A stretch of 64,000 bases of DNA, taken from Ridgeia piscesae (Eukaryota; Annelida; Polychaeta; Sabellida; Siboglinidae). The notes under the pieces are model-generated. The model had not been told where the DNA came from and did not search any database. It was given only the letters and a program-made list of their open reading frames with translations. How positions within the stretch are numbered: the stretch's first letter is position 1; each line of letters opens with the position of its first letter. The stretch lies in NCBI GenBank assembly GCA_025642075.2, contig JAODUO010000124.1, forward strand, positions 366,001 to 430,000, read 5' to 3'. Shown here in pieces: positions 22,540 to 34,289 of this stretch. A program made the position numbers and the translations under genes.

Positions 22540-24795
22540 TTGCGATACAGTGACATAAAATGGTCTTTTGCGAGACATGGCTGAACTCTACCCATCCAGA
22601 CGATGACATCATTCTGGACGGGTTTACTGTGCACCGTTCAAACAGAAGCAAATAATCGGGCAAGACGAGAGGAGGGGGTTTGTCATTTACATAAATAATC
22701 GGTGGTGTTCCAACGTTAAAATACACACCACACTCTGTTGACCGAAATTGGAATTGTTGACGCTGTCTGTTTGCCCGTTCTATTTACCGCGGGAATTTAG
22801 CAACATTGTATTATGTTGTGTTTATGTTCCACGCAGTGCAGACGCACTCACCGCAGCCGATACAATAGCTTCTTACACCCAGTCAATGCTGTTACGCTAC
22901 CTGGACGCTCCTGTGTTTGTTATGGGCGACTTTAACAGCTGCACGTTGGATACTGCGTTGCCGTCATTTCATCAATATGTTTATGTGCCAACAAGGAACA
23001 ACAAGACAATATATTTATGCTATGGGAATATTCCCAGTGCTTACTCCGCTCGTGCTCACCCTCCCCTCGGTCGTGCCGATCACAATGTCATCAACCTCGT
23101 ATCGACAATTGTCGAAGAGAGTCAAGCCGACCAAGGTCAAGGTTCGACAATGGACTCAGGATGCCACCATGCAGCTCCAGGGATCTCTGGCTTGCACAGA
23201 TTGGGGTGTGTTTGCACCTGATTCCGTGAACTTAAATGAACATGCTTCTATAATTACGGACTACATTACCTTTTGCATGGACTCTACCATTCCAATGAAA
23301 ACTGTGACTGTTTATCCTAATTAAAAGCCTTGGATAACGTCTGATATAAAAAACACGCTTAAAAAAACAAATCGCATACCGCTCTAAGGACATACACACA
23401 ATGAAAAACGAACACAGACAGCTACATACAGAAATCTCGCTAGCAAAACAAAGGTATCGTGAAAAGGTTGAAAATGAGTTTAGTTGCATGAACACAGGCC
23501 TTTGCGCATTTGAAAAAGATGTCAGGTCGTTTGGACAGATTATCTGTCCCTTCAACTACTGATCCATTGAAATTTGCTTCAGACTTAAATTTGTTTTATA
23601 ACAGATTTGATAGCCATGATTTTTCTATTGAGTGTGAGTCGCTCCTAGCTGCTGGCCCTTTACCCGTACCAGGTGATATTGACATTTCTACCGTGGATGT
23701 CACAAATCAATTCAACAAGTGTAAGGCTAATAAAGCTCCTGGTCCAGATAACATTCCAGGCCGCTTTCTTAAAGAGTGTGCAATTGAGTTAGGTCCGGTA
23801 TTTCAGCCACTGTTTAAACAGTCTGTGGATATAGGTGATTCCAACCATCTGGAAAACGTCTATAGTGGTACCCGTCCCTAAAATGTCATCATCGTCAGAG
23901 TTAAACCACTTCAGACCTGGCTGTGGCCCTAACGTCCATCGTCATGAAATATTTTCTGATGATACAGCCATGCTCGCTCTTTTGAATGTTTTACCCAGTC
24001 ATATCTTTCTTCAGTGGTACGTTTCTTTAGTTGGTGCAGTAACAATTTTCTGCATCTGAATGTTTCCAAAACGAGAGAAATGTGCATCGACTTCCGTCGT
24101 AATAGAACTGTCATTAGTCCTATTGTCATCAACGGTGAACCTGTGGAACAGGTTGATTCATTCAAATACCTCGGTATTATATTATATGAAAAATTGTCAT
24201 TTACAGAGCATGTTACAGCCGTGCAAAAGAAGTCTCACCAGCGACTGCACGTTCTTCGAAAGTTACGAGCTTTCTACGTTGATCCACTACTTCTTCTACG
24301 CCTTTACCGTAGCATAATTAAGCCTCTCTTAACCTACTGCAGCATTTGTTACTACCCTGCTCTTTCTGTGAAAAACCGTAACAGGCTTCTGAAAATCTCA
24401 CATGTTTCTGCCAAGATCATTGGTTTACCTACACCAAAGCTCTCCGAAATAATCGACCATGCAATTTTGAAGAAAGCTCGTGCTGTCGCTACTAAGTCTG
24501 ATCACCCGCTCTCTACGTTCTTCCATGTACTTCCGTCTCAAAGGAGATACAGTTGAATAAAATGTAAAACATCTCGCCATAGCAGGAGTTTTGTGTATGT
24601 GGCCATTAGAATGTTGAATGGTAAATGAGTCATATTTATGTCACCCGGTTGAATTGGTCTTGTAGTGGATACATCTGGAAATTCATTTGCATTTTGTTGT
24701 GACCATCCCATATATTTTATATGTGATCATGAGTTGTAAAATGTATGTCCTTTTTAAGGACAATAAAGTGATTTGATTGATTTGATTGATTTACA
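22540..24795 (+). mobile_element. L2/CR1-type LINE, internally deleted and frameshifted
   Basis: The 5' part encodes an APE-type endonuclease in pieces: CETWLNSTHPDDD near 22568, a GDFNSCTLD motif near 22924 and a GRADHNVI motif (catalytic His region) near 23070. The reverse transcriptase begins with KCKANKAPGPDNIPGRFLKE (about 23719) and reaches SELNHFRP, then jumps directly to FSDDTAMLAL (catalytic F-x-DD) near 23950, so much of the palm is deleted. The C-terminal part (24014-24556) is intact, with SFKYLGIILYEKLSFTEHV. The 3' end carries AATAAA followed by direct repeats of TTGATTGAT, a short-repeat tail as in CR1/L2 elements rather than poly(A). It cannot be active. Confidence 0.9.
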
Positions 24796-24799
24796 GCTG

Positions 24800-26180
24800 T
24801 ATCTATTTGATGTCAGGATGATATGACTGTGCATGCTTCTTCCTTTGCAATCATCACGGGAATACGTTCCTAATACTAATATGAACTACCCTCGTTATCA
24901 GTTGTTCAATTTTTAATAAATTGTGTAAATAAAACTTAATATATGTATATTATTAATGTGTCTGTAACATTATGTTTATTATTGAAATTACGAATAGTTA
25001 ATATTTTCACTGTAACTTGCCTCACCTTTTATATGAATCAATCTCCTGATGTGATTTGTATTTGATGTCACAGATATTAAGTAATTTTGGTGGTGAAGTA
25101 TAAAGATAAGTACGTTATCAATAAGTTTTTTTTAAATGTAGATATTTTCTGCTTGTGTTCTGGAGAACATTGTTGGCAATGACATGGATAATGTGTAATA
25201 CTAATCCATCAGTTTTTAATATTACATTTGTTAAGTCCCACTCCCTGTTTAACTGATGTAAAATGTTGTAATTGTAACTCGTTCTGTGTACGTGTCATTG
25301 TACATCAAATCACATTTGATTTCGCAACAGCATTACATTATACATATACCCAAAAAAATGTTTAAAAAAATAAGTACTGCTATGTGGTGGTCACAAGAAG
25401 TATTGACTGACATGTTTTGAAAATTATGTAATTGTCATGAGTCAAGCATCATTGAACAATATTGGGTAAACTTAAACACAAATACTTTGAATTGTAGATA
25501 TAGCTACTGGGGTGTTTCCATTCTTCAACAACTGACAGCGCTTTGATATCAGCAGAAATGGCTTTTGCGGCTACATTTTTACTTCCATCACACCATTGCG
25601 CAACTGGAAGTTATGTGCAGTGAAAATATGCTCACACGATGAAAGAGTTATTAATATAATTATAGACATTATTCCTGGGTGTCCTGGCATGGGTCCTCTG
25701 ATCATGGCAGAAGTGACTGCTGTCTTGGCAAAACCCAGAGCATAAGTTATGAACTTTATGTCGTGAAGTTATGAACTTTACTTCAGTGCATGTTGCACAG
25801 GCATTTGCATATTACTTATCATGAAATTATGAACATTTACATAATGCAAAATAACTTTCCTTGTCTTTCGGACATTCACATTTGTAAAAGTTTGAATGGT
25901 ACTGCACTGTTTATGTTATACTAAATTGCCTTGATGTTTTTCCAATGATGTCATGTTTGGTCAGACTTTACACACAATTATTGGGTTACGCCATCCACAC
26001 CATGACTTGATTGACTTACAAAATGTATTATAGTTTATTTATACTTTGAACTCATTTCGAATTCAGTAACAAATTAGGGGAGAAAACCAAAAGGCACAAC
26101 TGTGTCAGTACCTATATATTATGCACGTAATTATTTGCTTTACATGCCATGTTGATTTACATGCCAATATGGCATCTGCC
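24800..26180. other. Intergenic DNA, no gene recognised
   Basis: AT-rich DNA without supported exons or recognised elements. Confidence 0.4.
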
Positions 26181-26189
26181 CATATATGG

Positions 26190-27647
26190 CAGACCTGCCA
26201 CATCCGATACGGATTTTGACTTTTTAAGTGATACGGCCGTACTCCATTTTGATACGGATTTTAGCTACACTGATGGAGAAATTATTGTCAACCACATGAT
26301 GTCCTTCTATGTGTCACAAAACTTTACAGTATAATGGAATGATCGTTTGTTGTTAGTGACTAAGTAAATCGATGCGAAACGAACGAACTATAAGCCACCA
26401 ATTAGTTTATTTTAGCGTGCAAAGGATGGCGCTTTCGTAAATTTTAGTTCTGAAAACTGCGGCAAGTGGCGCAACGGATGGGAATGGTGGAATCTGCTTA
26501 GCTAGCGTTGCCGATCGCTAATTGCGTTATCGGCGAAACAGTTTGCTATTTGGCGAACATAAATAAAACTCTTCGCAAAATTGGCGAAATGGTATTTTAG
26601 TTGTTATTAGGAACGTTATCAACAGTACATTGTTTCCTGCCCGCCTCAGTTGAAATTGTCTAAACGATCGGACATCAAACCGACACAATGCCATTGTCAA
26701 TGAGCTAAAACCTAAATAACCAATCTATGACGAAGTGCCCTGCGCGGTGAGAAATAGGTCGCTAATCCCTTCAGTTATCCACGTTCACAGAAAATAGCAG
26801 GACTTAATTCGATCAAGTGTTGTGTTGCGTGGACAATGGAGATCAGTTTGACGTATTGTTGACACTATTTATAAGTACGAGTACAACGCTGTACCTGTCA
26901 TATTCCCTATTATCGCTCAGTATAGGTGAAGACACATGGCGTTAATTGATGTGTCATCTGGTAAATAGTCAACCCAATGCCAACATAGGTTTGATCTAAT
27001 TCATGTATATATTTGACAAGACTCGCCAGCAGAACAAATTACAGATTGAAAGATGCATGTCACAAACATATTAATTTTATTAATTAAAACCTGCATCACC
27101 CAGGCTGTGATTATAGTCGATCTAGACTACAGCGTAGGCTAAATAAAAACATTGGGAGAATTATTCTATTCAATTAATCAGTTACTAAGCAGACAAATAA
27201 CATTTTAAAATAGATAATGATAACTGTCATGTAATGTCTGAATCATTGCAGAGCAACAAGAGTAGAATAGATTGTTCTGATTTATTTGGCCTTGTTATAA
27301 ACGTTTCTCTTTACATTTTTGCTACGTTGTTAATTTAATTTGTATTAATTACATTAATAGTAGGTGTTATTTAGCCTTTAATAACTGAAATATGTCCCAT
27401 TAATTATTTTTGCGTGTTTGCAAAATTCTCAATACTTGTTCAGCATTTATTTCATGGTTAAACAATGTTTCTATTACATTATATTGGGTATATTATTATT
27501 ATTATATAACTTTATGTTGTATTAATATGTTGTTATGGTAAGCGCGACAAAACGTTGTATACGAGTTATCTGATACAGACTGATACGGATTCTTACAGAA
27601 TTTTATGTCAGAAATACAGACTGCCATCTAAAAATGTGCCAGGTCTG
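26190..27647. mobile_element. Possible hAT-like element with short terminal repeats
   Basis: CAGACCTGCCACAT at the left and, in reverse complement, CAGACCTGGCACAT at the right form 14-bp terminal repeats with one mismatch. Both ends also carry GATACGGATT-type words further inside. No clean 8-bp target duplication was found and no transposase is visible, so this stays tentative. Confidence 0.35.
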
Positions 27648-27649
27648 AT

Positions 27650-28250
27650 ACAGGGTAGCTGTGATGTCGTCACTGATCGCTTAGTACCTCTACACAGAGG
27701 AGAGCGTAACGTTGACAAACTCGGTTTAGGTTTTGATTTTTGCGAAAGGGAAGCCTAAATAGGGCAGCTGCATCGCCAAGGTGGCTACCGAACATTGCCC
27801 TTGCATCAGTAATAGTAGAAAGCGACCACCCTGCCTTCATCGCCTGAGGCCAGGTTCGTGTCTAGCGGCTCCCAGTACGATCTTACACATACCACCGCTG
27901 CCGCTCGCCCATCGCCACAAGACTTGGAAAAGATAAAAGGGAAGAGTAGGCGTCACGAATTATGGGCAAATTATATATATATATATATGCCGTGACTCCA
28001 CACTCCCCTGTCGGTCTAACCACTATAGCCCCAAGGTTTGCAAAGCATAATGTTTCGGCGACGACTGCACTACAGGTAGTACCAGACAACTGGATTGAGT
28101 TATTTGTCTGACCGCTTTGTGTCGGTTTACTCCGTAGCCTATTACTTCTCCCAAATATACCAACAAGGCACACATCAGAATGACCTCCTAGCTGAGCTGC
28201 CTTCCCATGCTGACGAACCCTAGCGGCTCGAAGAGTCTGATTTGAAGGCG
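27650..28250. other. Unassigned DNA before CT microsatellite
   Basis: No exon was supported. The stretch is less AT-rich than its surroundings and holds a short (TA)n near 27972. Confidence 0.35.
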
Positions 28251-28263
28251 CCGTGTATCCTAG

Positions 28264-28266
28264 GTT

Positions 28267-28341
<75 letters not shown>

Positions 28342-28512
28342 CCCCCTCTCTCTCTCCCTCTCTCTCTCGCCCTCCCTCCCCCTCTTTCTCTTTCCCTCTC
28401 TCTCCCCCTCTCTCTCTCTCTCTCCCTCTCTCTCTCCCTCCTTCTTCTTCTCTCGCCCTCCCTCCCTCTCCCTCCCTCCATCCCTCCCCTCTCTCTCTCT
28501 CTCTCTCTCTGT
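28264..28512 (+). repeat. (CT)n polypyrimidine tract
   Basis: Nearly 250 bases of pyrimidine-only sequence (CT and CCCT units) on this strand. Long open frames of Ser-Leu or Glu-Arg across it are by-products. Confidence 0.95.
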
Positions 28513-28794
28513 AACAAACCTTGCCTTAAACTCCCCCTCGCTCCGAGAGCTATGTCTATAAAGACCCTTTTATATATCGCTGCGGCTGCGATGGAATGGT
28601 TAAACTAGAGCTAACACATCGAAGCTGGGGCTTTTCAACATATAGCGCCCTCACACGGATGGGATCAAAACAAAACAGATTAAACGACGAGATGTCCGAA
28701 ATTGAACGAGATCAGAACGCGTTTGGGCCCATCGGAAGGATGCCCCAGCTCGTATCTAATACATCTGGATAAACTTACCGATGGCAACGCGCCA

Positions 28795-28952
28795 TTACGT
28801 CATTATGACGTACAACTATGCGGAGTTAGCCAATCGCGCATTTCGTGACATAATTCTCGTCGTAAGAAAGCGATCGGAGACTATTCAAACGAATGCTACA
28901 TTAATCAAGTATTTTGTACGTAAACTGCCACACTCTGTCGACAGCTAATAGG
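28795..28952 (+). promoter_or_regulatory. Gene B promoter and noncoding first exon (inferred)
   Basis: The region aligns, with gaps, to 59320-59484 upstream of gene C. Shared marks are CGCCATTACGTCAT (a CRE/ATF-like TGACGTAAT in reverse), a TCGTCG block, CGGAGA..ATTCAAA, and the end AGGGTAAGTCGT.TATCT. The last is a strong donor (GTAAGT) at 28953, so the exon probably ends at 28952 and is spliced to the acceptor at 31066. The stretch has no ATG in a long frame, so a 5' UTR exon is the natural reading. Start site and exon start are not fixed. Confidence 0.55.
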
Positions 28953-29182
28953 GTAAGTCGTTTATCTCTATTAGAGAAGAACCCTCTGTAAACGTGGTTA
29001 CGACCTTGTTACGACAGGATAAGATGTCGTGACAACACTGATCTGAATGCGTATAGAATAAACTCTTTGTTTTAGTTGTGATTAAATCCATGGATTTGAT
29101 ATAAAGTACGTATTTAGTCTGGGCGCTTGCAACTAAGTTATTTGTATCAAATTAAATACATGCACATATGTTTTCACAGGTA

Positions 29183-30128
29183 GGGGAAGGGCGGGTAAAG
29201 GGGGCCCCTCGGCCAAAGTGGGCGTATGCAATGCAGTCAAAACAACGGTAGTAGTATTTACAGACCCTTCAGGGGACACAATTTAACGTCGTATTTATTT
29301 CTTTGGCGCGGATGCAAAACGGTGAGTAACAAATTTGTGTTTTAGGTACTTTTCTAAACATAATTGATGTGCCTTACAAACATCACCTTTTCATAAATTG
29401 TCAGGGTACATAACCGTAAATGTGGTTCATGGAGCAATAGGCCATAGTTAGTTAAATGAGCAATTTCAGTTTGAAGTGAACAAACGCATTAATCTCAAAA
29501 TAGCGTCCGACCGATAATCTATGGCGGAGGCCAAACTGGACCCCATGGGGTTACAGTGCGACAAGCTACAGAGGGACGACCTGGATCACTACTGGCAGTC
29601 CCTAACAAGAAAGACTTCGAGGCCACGGCAAAACTGGTAACGTACCTACAACCAACCGGTTCAAAGAAGCGAGGGCACACAAGCTGATAACATGTCAAAA
29701 AGACATACACGGAAGACAGTGACACTTCGCTTTGTCTGTGTTGTTCGGATTTGTGTATTCAAACAGCAAAAAATGCGAAAGCTAGATATATTGCGGGGAA
29801 TGTGGCTGCTGGACACACCATGCATGAGTCGGGTATGAGCGTGGCGGGATTATGTGCGAGATTTGCGTCAACGATAAAGTGGCATTGCATGGCGTTGTGA
29901 GGGAGCCCACTTTAGCCTCCACCTTTGACAAAATAATAAAATGGGTGTCTTTTTAAAACTCGCCTAACGTATTATATTTATTAAGCTATGGTATCTAGAC
30001 TGTGCATGTATTTAGGCAATATGCATATACATAGCTAGGTATTGTAGCAAATGTGTACCATTTGTGTACGTAAATGTCAAATGAAGGTCGATTGGCCCTT
30101 AAGTGGCCCACTTTACCCGCTCTTCCCC
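29183..30128 (+). mobile_element. pogo-like (Tc1/mariner) element remnant with PHD finger
   Basis: Ends GGGGAAGGGCGGGTAAAGG (left) and GGGGAAGAGCGGGTAAAGT (right, reverse complement) are imperfect terminal repeats flanked by TA on both sides, the Tc1/mariner target duplication. Inside, frame pieces give SDTSLCLCC and, after a frameshift, YCGECGCWTHH followed by GGIMCEICVNDK, which is the C-x2-C..W-x-H..C-x2-C pattern of a PHD zinc finger. PHD fingers at the end of pogo/jerky-type DDE transposases are frequent in invertebrates. The DDE domain itself is absent, so this 0.95-kb copy is an internal-deletion derivative. Confidence 0.7.
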
Positions 30129-30129
30129 T

Positions 30130-30334
30130 ATGTTTATAACAAACGCAGAACACGCGATTGTAATACACCATGTTGGTGGCATGCTAAGCATGAGTTCGAA
30201 TAGGCTCCATCTTGTTATTACGACGGTTTTGCATTTGGCGCGGTAATTCAGTGTTCCAAAGGGACCTCATATAGCTTTGTTGACTGTACTACTGACAATA
30301 TAATTGTATATTGGTAGTACATTGTCGTCACATC

Positions 30335-30382
<48 letters not shown>

Positions 30383-31060
30383 CACATTCCGGTCCCCTCG
30401 GCAATACAATTAGTTCGCAATAAAGTCACCGTAAGATAATGATGCTAATAATAATAAATAGTATTATATAGTTAGTCGGAAGGTATTGCTAATATACAAG
30501 TGCAAACCATTATTCTTGCTATTACAGTCACCTCACATTTCGGGTCACCTGCCCAATCTTGACGATGACGTAAAAAGCGAGACTATATGAAAAAGTATAT
30601 AAATGTACACTGATAGCGCTAAGCAAATCACCATATCCAATAGTCATGCCTGCTTAGAGATAAAGTTCACAGTTGATATAAAGACATTCTCAATAAACGC
30701 CACCAATGTAAAAAAAATATCTTTACTATCTGACAGTAACATTAGTGTTAAAGGACGCCATCTTTAAAAACTGCGAATATGAATGTCGGTTATGGTCAAA
30801 TATAAAATGATTAAAATCAGTACACGCGGATATGTATAATATTCAACATACAATTATGGTGTGAAGCATTTCTTGAGATAAGCGAAAAAATAATTATGTA
30901 TTTTGGGTGGCGGCTATTGTTATTATGCTTCTACATTCAGGCTGGTTCCATCAAACTTCTGAAACGATGCTGTATCAAGGTAAAATGTGCCCAATTATAT
31001 GTTTTGTCCAGATGTGAAAATGTGTGGCCTTTGTTGACATCAACATGACTTATTAGTCTT
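30130..31060. other. Intron of gene B with (TA)n tract
   Basis: This holds a TA microsatellite at about 30336-30380 and two related phrases, CCTCACATTCCGGTCCCC (30381) and CCTCACATTTCGGGTCACC (30530). No other feature was recognised. Confidence 0.45.
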
Positions 31061-31066
31061 TTTTAG

Positions 31067-31341
31067 TGCGACGATGCTGTTGCTAGTGGCAATCGTACTA
31101 CAGTCGTGTTTGCTAAATGACATCGCTACGGCGGCGAGGGCAGAATTTTTTGACCTCGCCCTCAAGATGCCGACGCGACAGATTACTACAGCAGGCCGTC
31201 GTAACTCATTGAATCCAGTGAGTTCGCACCCGTCCTGCTCGCAGACAACAAAGGTCCAGAAAGCGTGGTGGCAAGTGGACATCGGACAAAACTACCATAT
31301 TATCGCCGTGGCCTTAACCAACGACAGGGGGAAGAGCACAG
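31067..31341 (+). CDS. Gene B exon 2: signal peptide and first half of fucolectin-like domain
   Basis: The acceptor AGTCTTTTTTAG precedes the exon, and the ATG at 31074 lies 7 bases in. The protein opens with MLLLVAIVLQSCLL and a small-residue stretch, a signal peptide cleaved near residue 22. Then comes the N-terminal half of an F5/8-type C (fucolectin/tachylectin-4/pentraxin-1) domain: HPSCSQT, then AWWQVDIGQNYHIIAVALTN, matching the family's cysteine, WW-x-VDLG and V-x-LTN signature. The usual NR-x-DCC segment after LTN is not present, so fucose binding is doubtful. The donor AG|GTGAGT at 31342 leaves phase 1, which joins in frame to 35285 or 39812. Exon 62717-62979 of gene C is a clear paralogue. 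Confidence 0.85.
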
Positions 31342-31376
31342 GTGAGTAACGAGATGTAGACGGTTTCAGACTCAGA

Positions 31377-32819
31377 CAGTGTTGCCAAGTCAAAATAAAA
31401 TTAATGTCAAGCCCAATGGCCCTCAAAAACTAGCCCAAAACTAGCTCAAAAATACCTTCAAATAATTATAAAATGGTACATTTTAAAAGATGCCAACGAC
31501 ACACCCCTACCGACAATAGAGGGAAATGCATTTCAAGTACATCACGCACAAAATATTTACCTAATGATGAGTGGATGATTCCATCTTTCCTTGCAGTTGA
31601 GTGCCACCTACTTTTCTACGGTGAACTAAAATATATATTATGATTGCTTGTTTAGACATTGTACATCATAACGTCATATAATTCCCCACATAAATGGTCC
31701 TCTACGTTATCACAGATATGCTCTACACTGCCTTATACGGTTGAGGTGCATAACTGCGTTAGTTAATGGTGTCTACTATCGTATATGTATCAAATTATGA
31801 CATTTGACAAATATGAAAAATATATATGCAATGACTGGATTACGTTATATCCAAGTGAAAATTAGCGAAACTGCACTTGAATATAATTTCTATGTTTTAC
31901 AAGTTTATGTTTGTGCTGCATGCACTTAATGGAAAATTGTGTAATCTGTTTTCAATTTATTTTACACAGGGTATACAATCATAATAGTTATCTTCGGTAT
32001 ACTCCTTTTTCTAACATAATCAAAATCTTATCATGTATTGTTGTGTTGAAAAAAATAAACATTATTATTATTATTAAAACGTTCCGATTGACGTTTCTAC
32101 GCATGCGCGTTAAATGTAAAATCATCAATGTGCAGCGAAAGAACAAAGCATTTATGGTATAAATACTACAGGTTGTTCGTTATGATGTATATAACCTCTC
32201 AAGTTTTGAAGCATGTTTCAATAGCAAGCGTAAATCACATGACTGCAGTGCGCCATAATCCGTGACAGGGATTTAAACAAATGTAATATTGTATTGTATT
32301 GAATGAAATTGTAAGCAACAACCACAGGAGAGTTATCGAACACCCCGTGGCATTTATACCAAAAAATGCTTAGTAGTTTTGCTGCACATTGATGATTTTA
32401 CATTTATCGCGCATGCGCAGAAATTTCAATAGGAAAGTTTATAACAACAGGGAAAATGTAAGCGCGACAACGCAATCAGCAACAGCGACCCCTGGCGCGC
32501 GAGAATGATTATTACCTTTATTTGTGGACAAATGGATGGCCCAGATTGGAGTGGGCAATGCTTTTGTCTCTTTTCAAAAAAACATTAGGAAGCTTTCATT
32601 TGGTAGTTCACAGTAAGTATTATGAGACATAGAATATGACGGCTCTTAATGTAACACATGACGTGAAAACCACCACTTTCGAAACTAGCCCGAAAATAGC
32701 GGCATGTGCACAAAAAGAAGCCCAACAACCGCAACCTGCAACTGCTAATTTTCCCCGCGGAACAAGCCTAAAACAACTCAACCCAATTCCGCTGGGAAAC
32801 CACGGACTTGGCAACACTG
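31377..32819. mobile_element. hAT transposon derivative with perfect 8-bp target duplication
   Basis: The ends are CAGTGTTGCCAAGTC and its exact inverted copy (15 bp), flanked on both sides by GACTCAGA (31369-31376 and 32820-32827). An 8-bp duplication plus CAG-type ends is the hAT hallmark. Further inside, both ends carry related CTAGCCC-AAA words. No transposase is encoded, so it was mobilised in trans. It sits 35 bases after the donor of gene B exon 2 and contains a second, younger insertion at 32075-32475. Confidence 0.9.
32075..32475. mobile_element. Palindromic MITE (family N) nested in the hAT element
   Basis: The left arm (AACGTTCCGATTGACGTTTC, then ACGCATGCGCG, then TAAATGTAAAATCATCAATG) is mirrored in the right arm (CATTGATGATTTTACATTTA, GCGCATGCGCAG, then TTTCAATAGGAAAGTTTATA). 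Two further members lie at 63303-63752 and 63755-64000. The whole unit can fold into one long hairpin. No coding capacity. Confidence 0.85.
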
Positions 32820-32879
32820 GACTCAGACTCGGACCGAGACTCGGATTCATTTATTTTGACCAAATCGATGTATAGTACA

Positions 32880-33375
32880 ATCAACATACATATAAGTGGT
32901 CACGATACTCACGAGACTCCCACTAAGACACTGAATATGCCGCTAACATGGCAGCAACCTCGTTAATATAAAAATACTTGAACATAATACATTTACAATT
33001 AGTAATACAAACATTAGAAAAATAATAATACATTATGTTTACATTGGTATACTCAAGCTTATACACATATCGGCATGCAAAATGTATAGACCTACGCACA
33101 TCTATATAATATTATATGCGCGCAGTCACTGTTCACCTCTGCAACCGGCACACTCACGCGCACGCGCACACGTACGCACGCATATCTGTATCATTAGTCG
33201 AATGCCGTGCTGCCCGTATTTGGTGTGCGTTGGGCGGGGTGATCCAACATCTTGAAAAGCCGATTTCGTTTTAGCAACCCGAGTAAAACACGTACCACAA
33301 CATAACATCCGTTTAATGAGACACTTGGGTCGGATATTATTTCTTTTTTTAAGAAAATGAGTTTTCTGGTTTGAA
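32880..33375. other. Gene B intron, no further feature recognised
   Basis: AT-rich DNA with a short alternating CG/CA stretch near 33150-33180. No exon seen. Confidence 0.45.
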
Positions 33376-33379
33376 TTTC

Positions 33380-33695
<316 letters not shown>

Positions 33696-33844
33696 GCTTA
33701 ACATGCATATTTTGTGATTCCTGTCTTTGGTAAGTCTTTGTTTTTGCTAAATGAATTGTGAATTTATCAGAAACACGATTTCACTGTTCTTTATTTTTCA
33801 CTTCTTTATTTATCTGAATAACCGCTTGATAGATATGTTTGAAA

Positions 33845-34285
33845 TATAGTACGGGAAACCCGGGTAAAAGGGGATATTCGGGTAATATGAGAAATCGGTA
33901 TATACAAAGAATAGTGCTGCCACAAAGCGTATTTTCGCTTCCAACTAGCATAGCCGCATCTGCTGACTACTATATAAACCAATTGGTATGCAATTCATCG
34001 CGCGAATTGAAACAATTATTAGAAATCGTTAGGTTTGATCCCTTGCTAAATTGTTTGTATGATGATCCATCTAAGTTTACTAAGTAACATCTTCTCATAT
34101 TTCAACATTGAATGTCGTGAGGATGTAGTATTAGTTTATGAGTGTTTCAGCGTATAATAGTTTTTCGTGAGAGTCAGCGATAATTAATGTATCACAGTTT
34201 GATTAAACCATGCTTATTCCGGGCAAAATGGGCTATACTAATGCGGGCAAAATGAGATCATCCCGTTTTGCACAGACCTGATACA
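33845..34285. mobile_element. pogo/MITE-like fragment with GGGTAAA and GGGCAAAATG words
   Basis: The left side has ACCCGGGTAAAAGGGGAT and CGGGTAATATGAGAAA; the right side has GGGCAAAATGGGCTATAC and GCGGGCAAAATGAGATCA. Ends with GGGTAAA-GTGGGC words are typical of pogo-group elements and resemble the terminal repeats at 29183/30128. No transposase is visible; borders are uncertain. Confidence 0.4.
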
Positions 34286-34289
34286 TGTT

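Noticed and set aside
28242..28561. Ser-Leu-Pro and Glu-Arg frames on both strands
   Set aside because: Translation of the CT/GA microsatellite.
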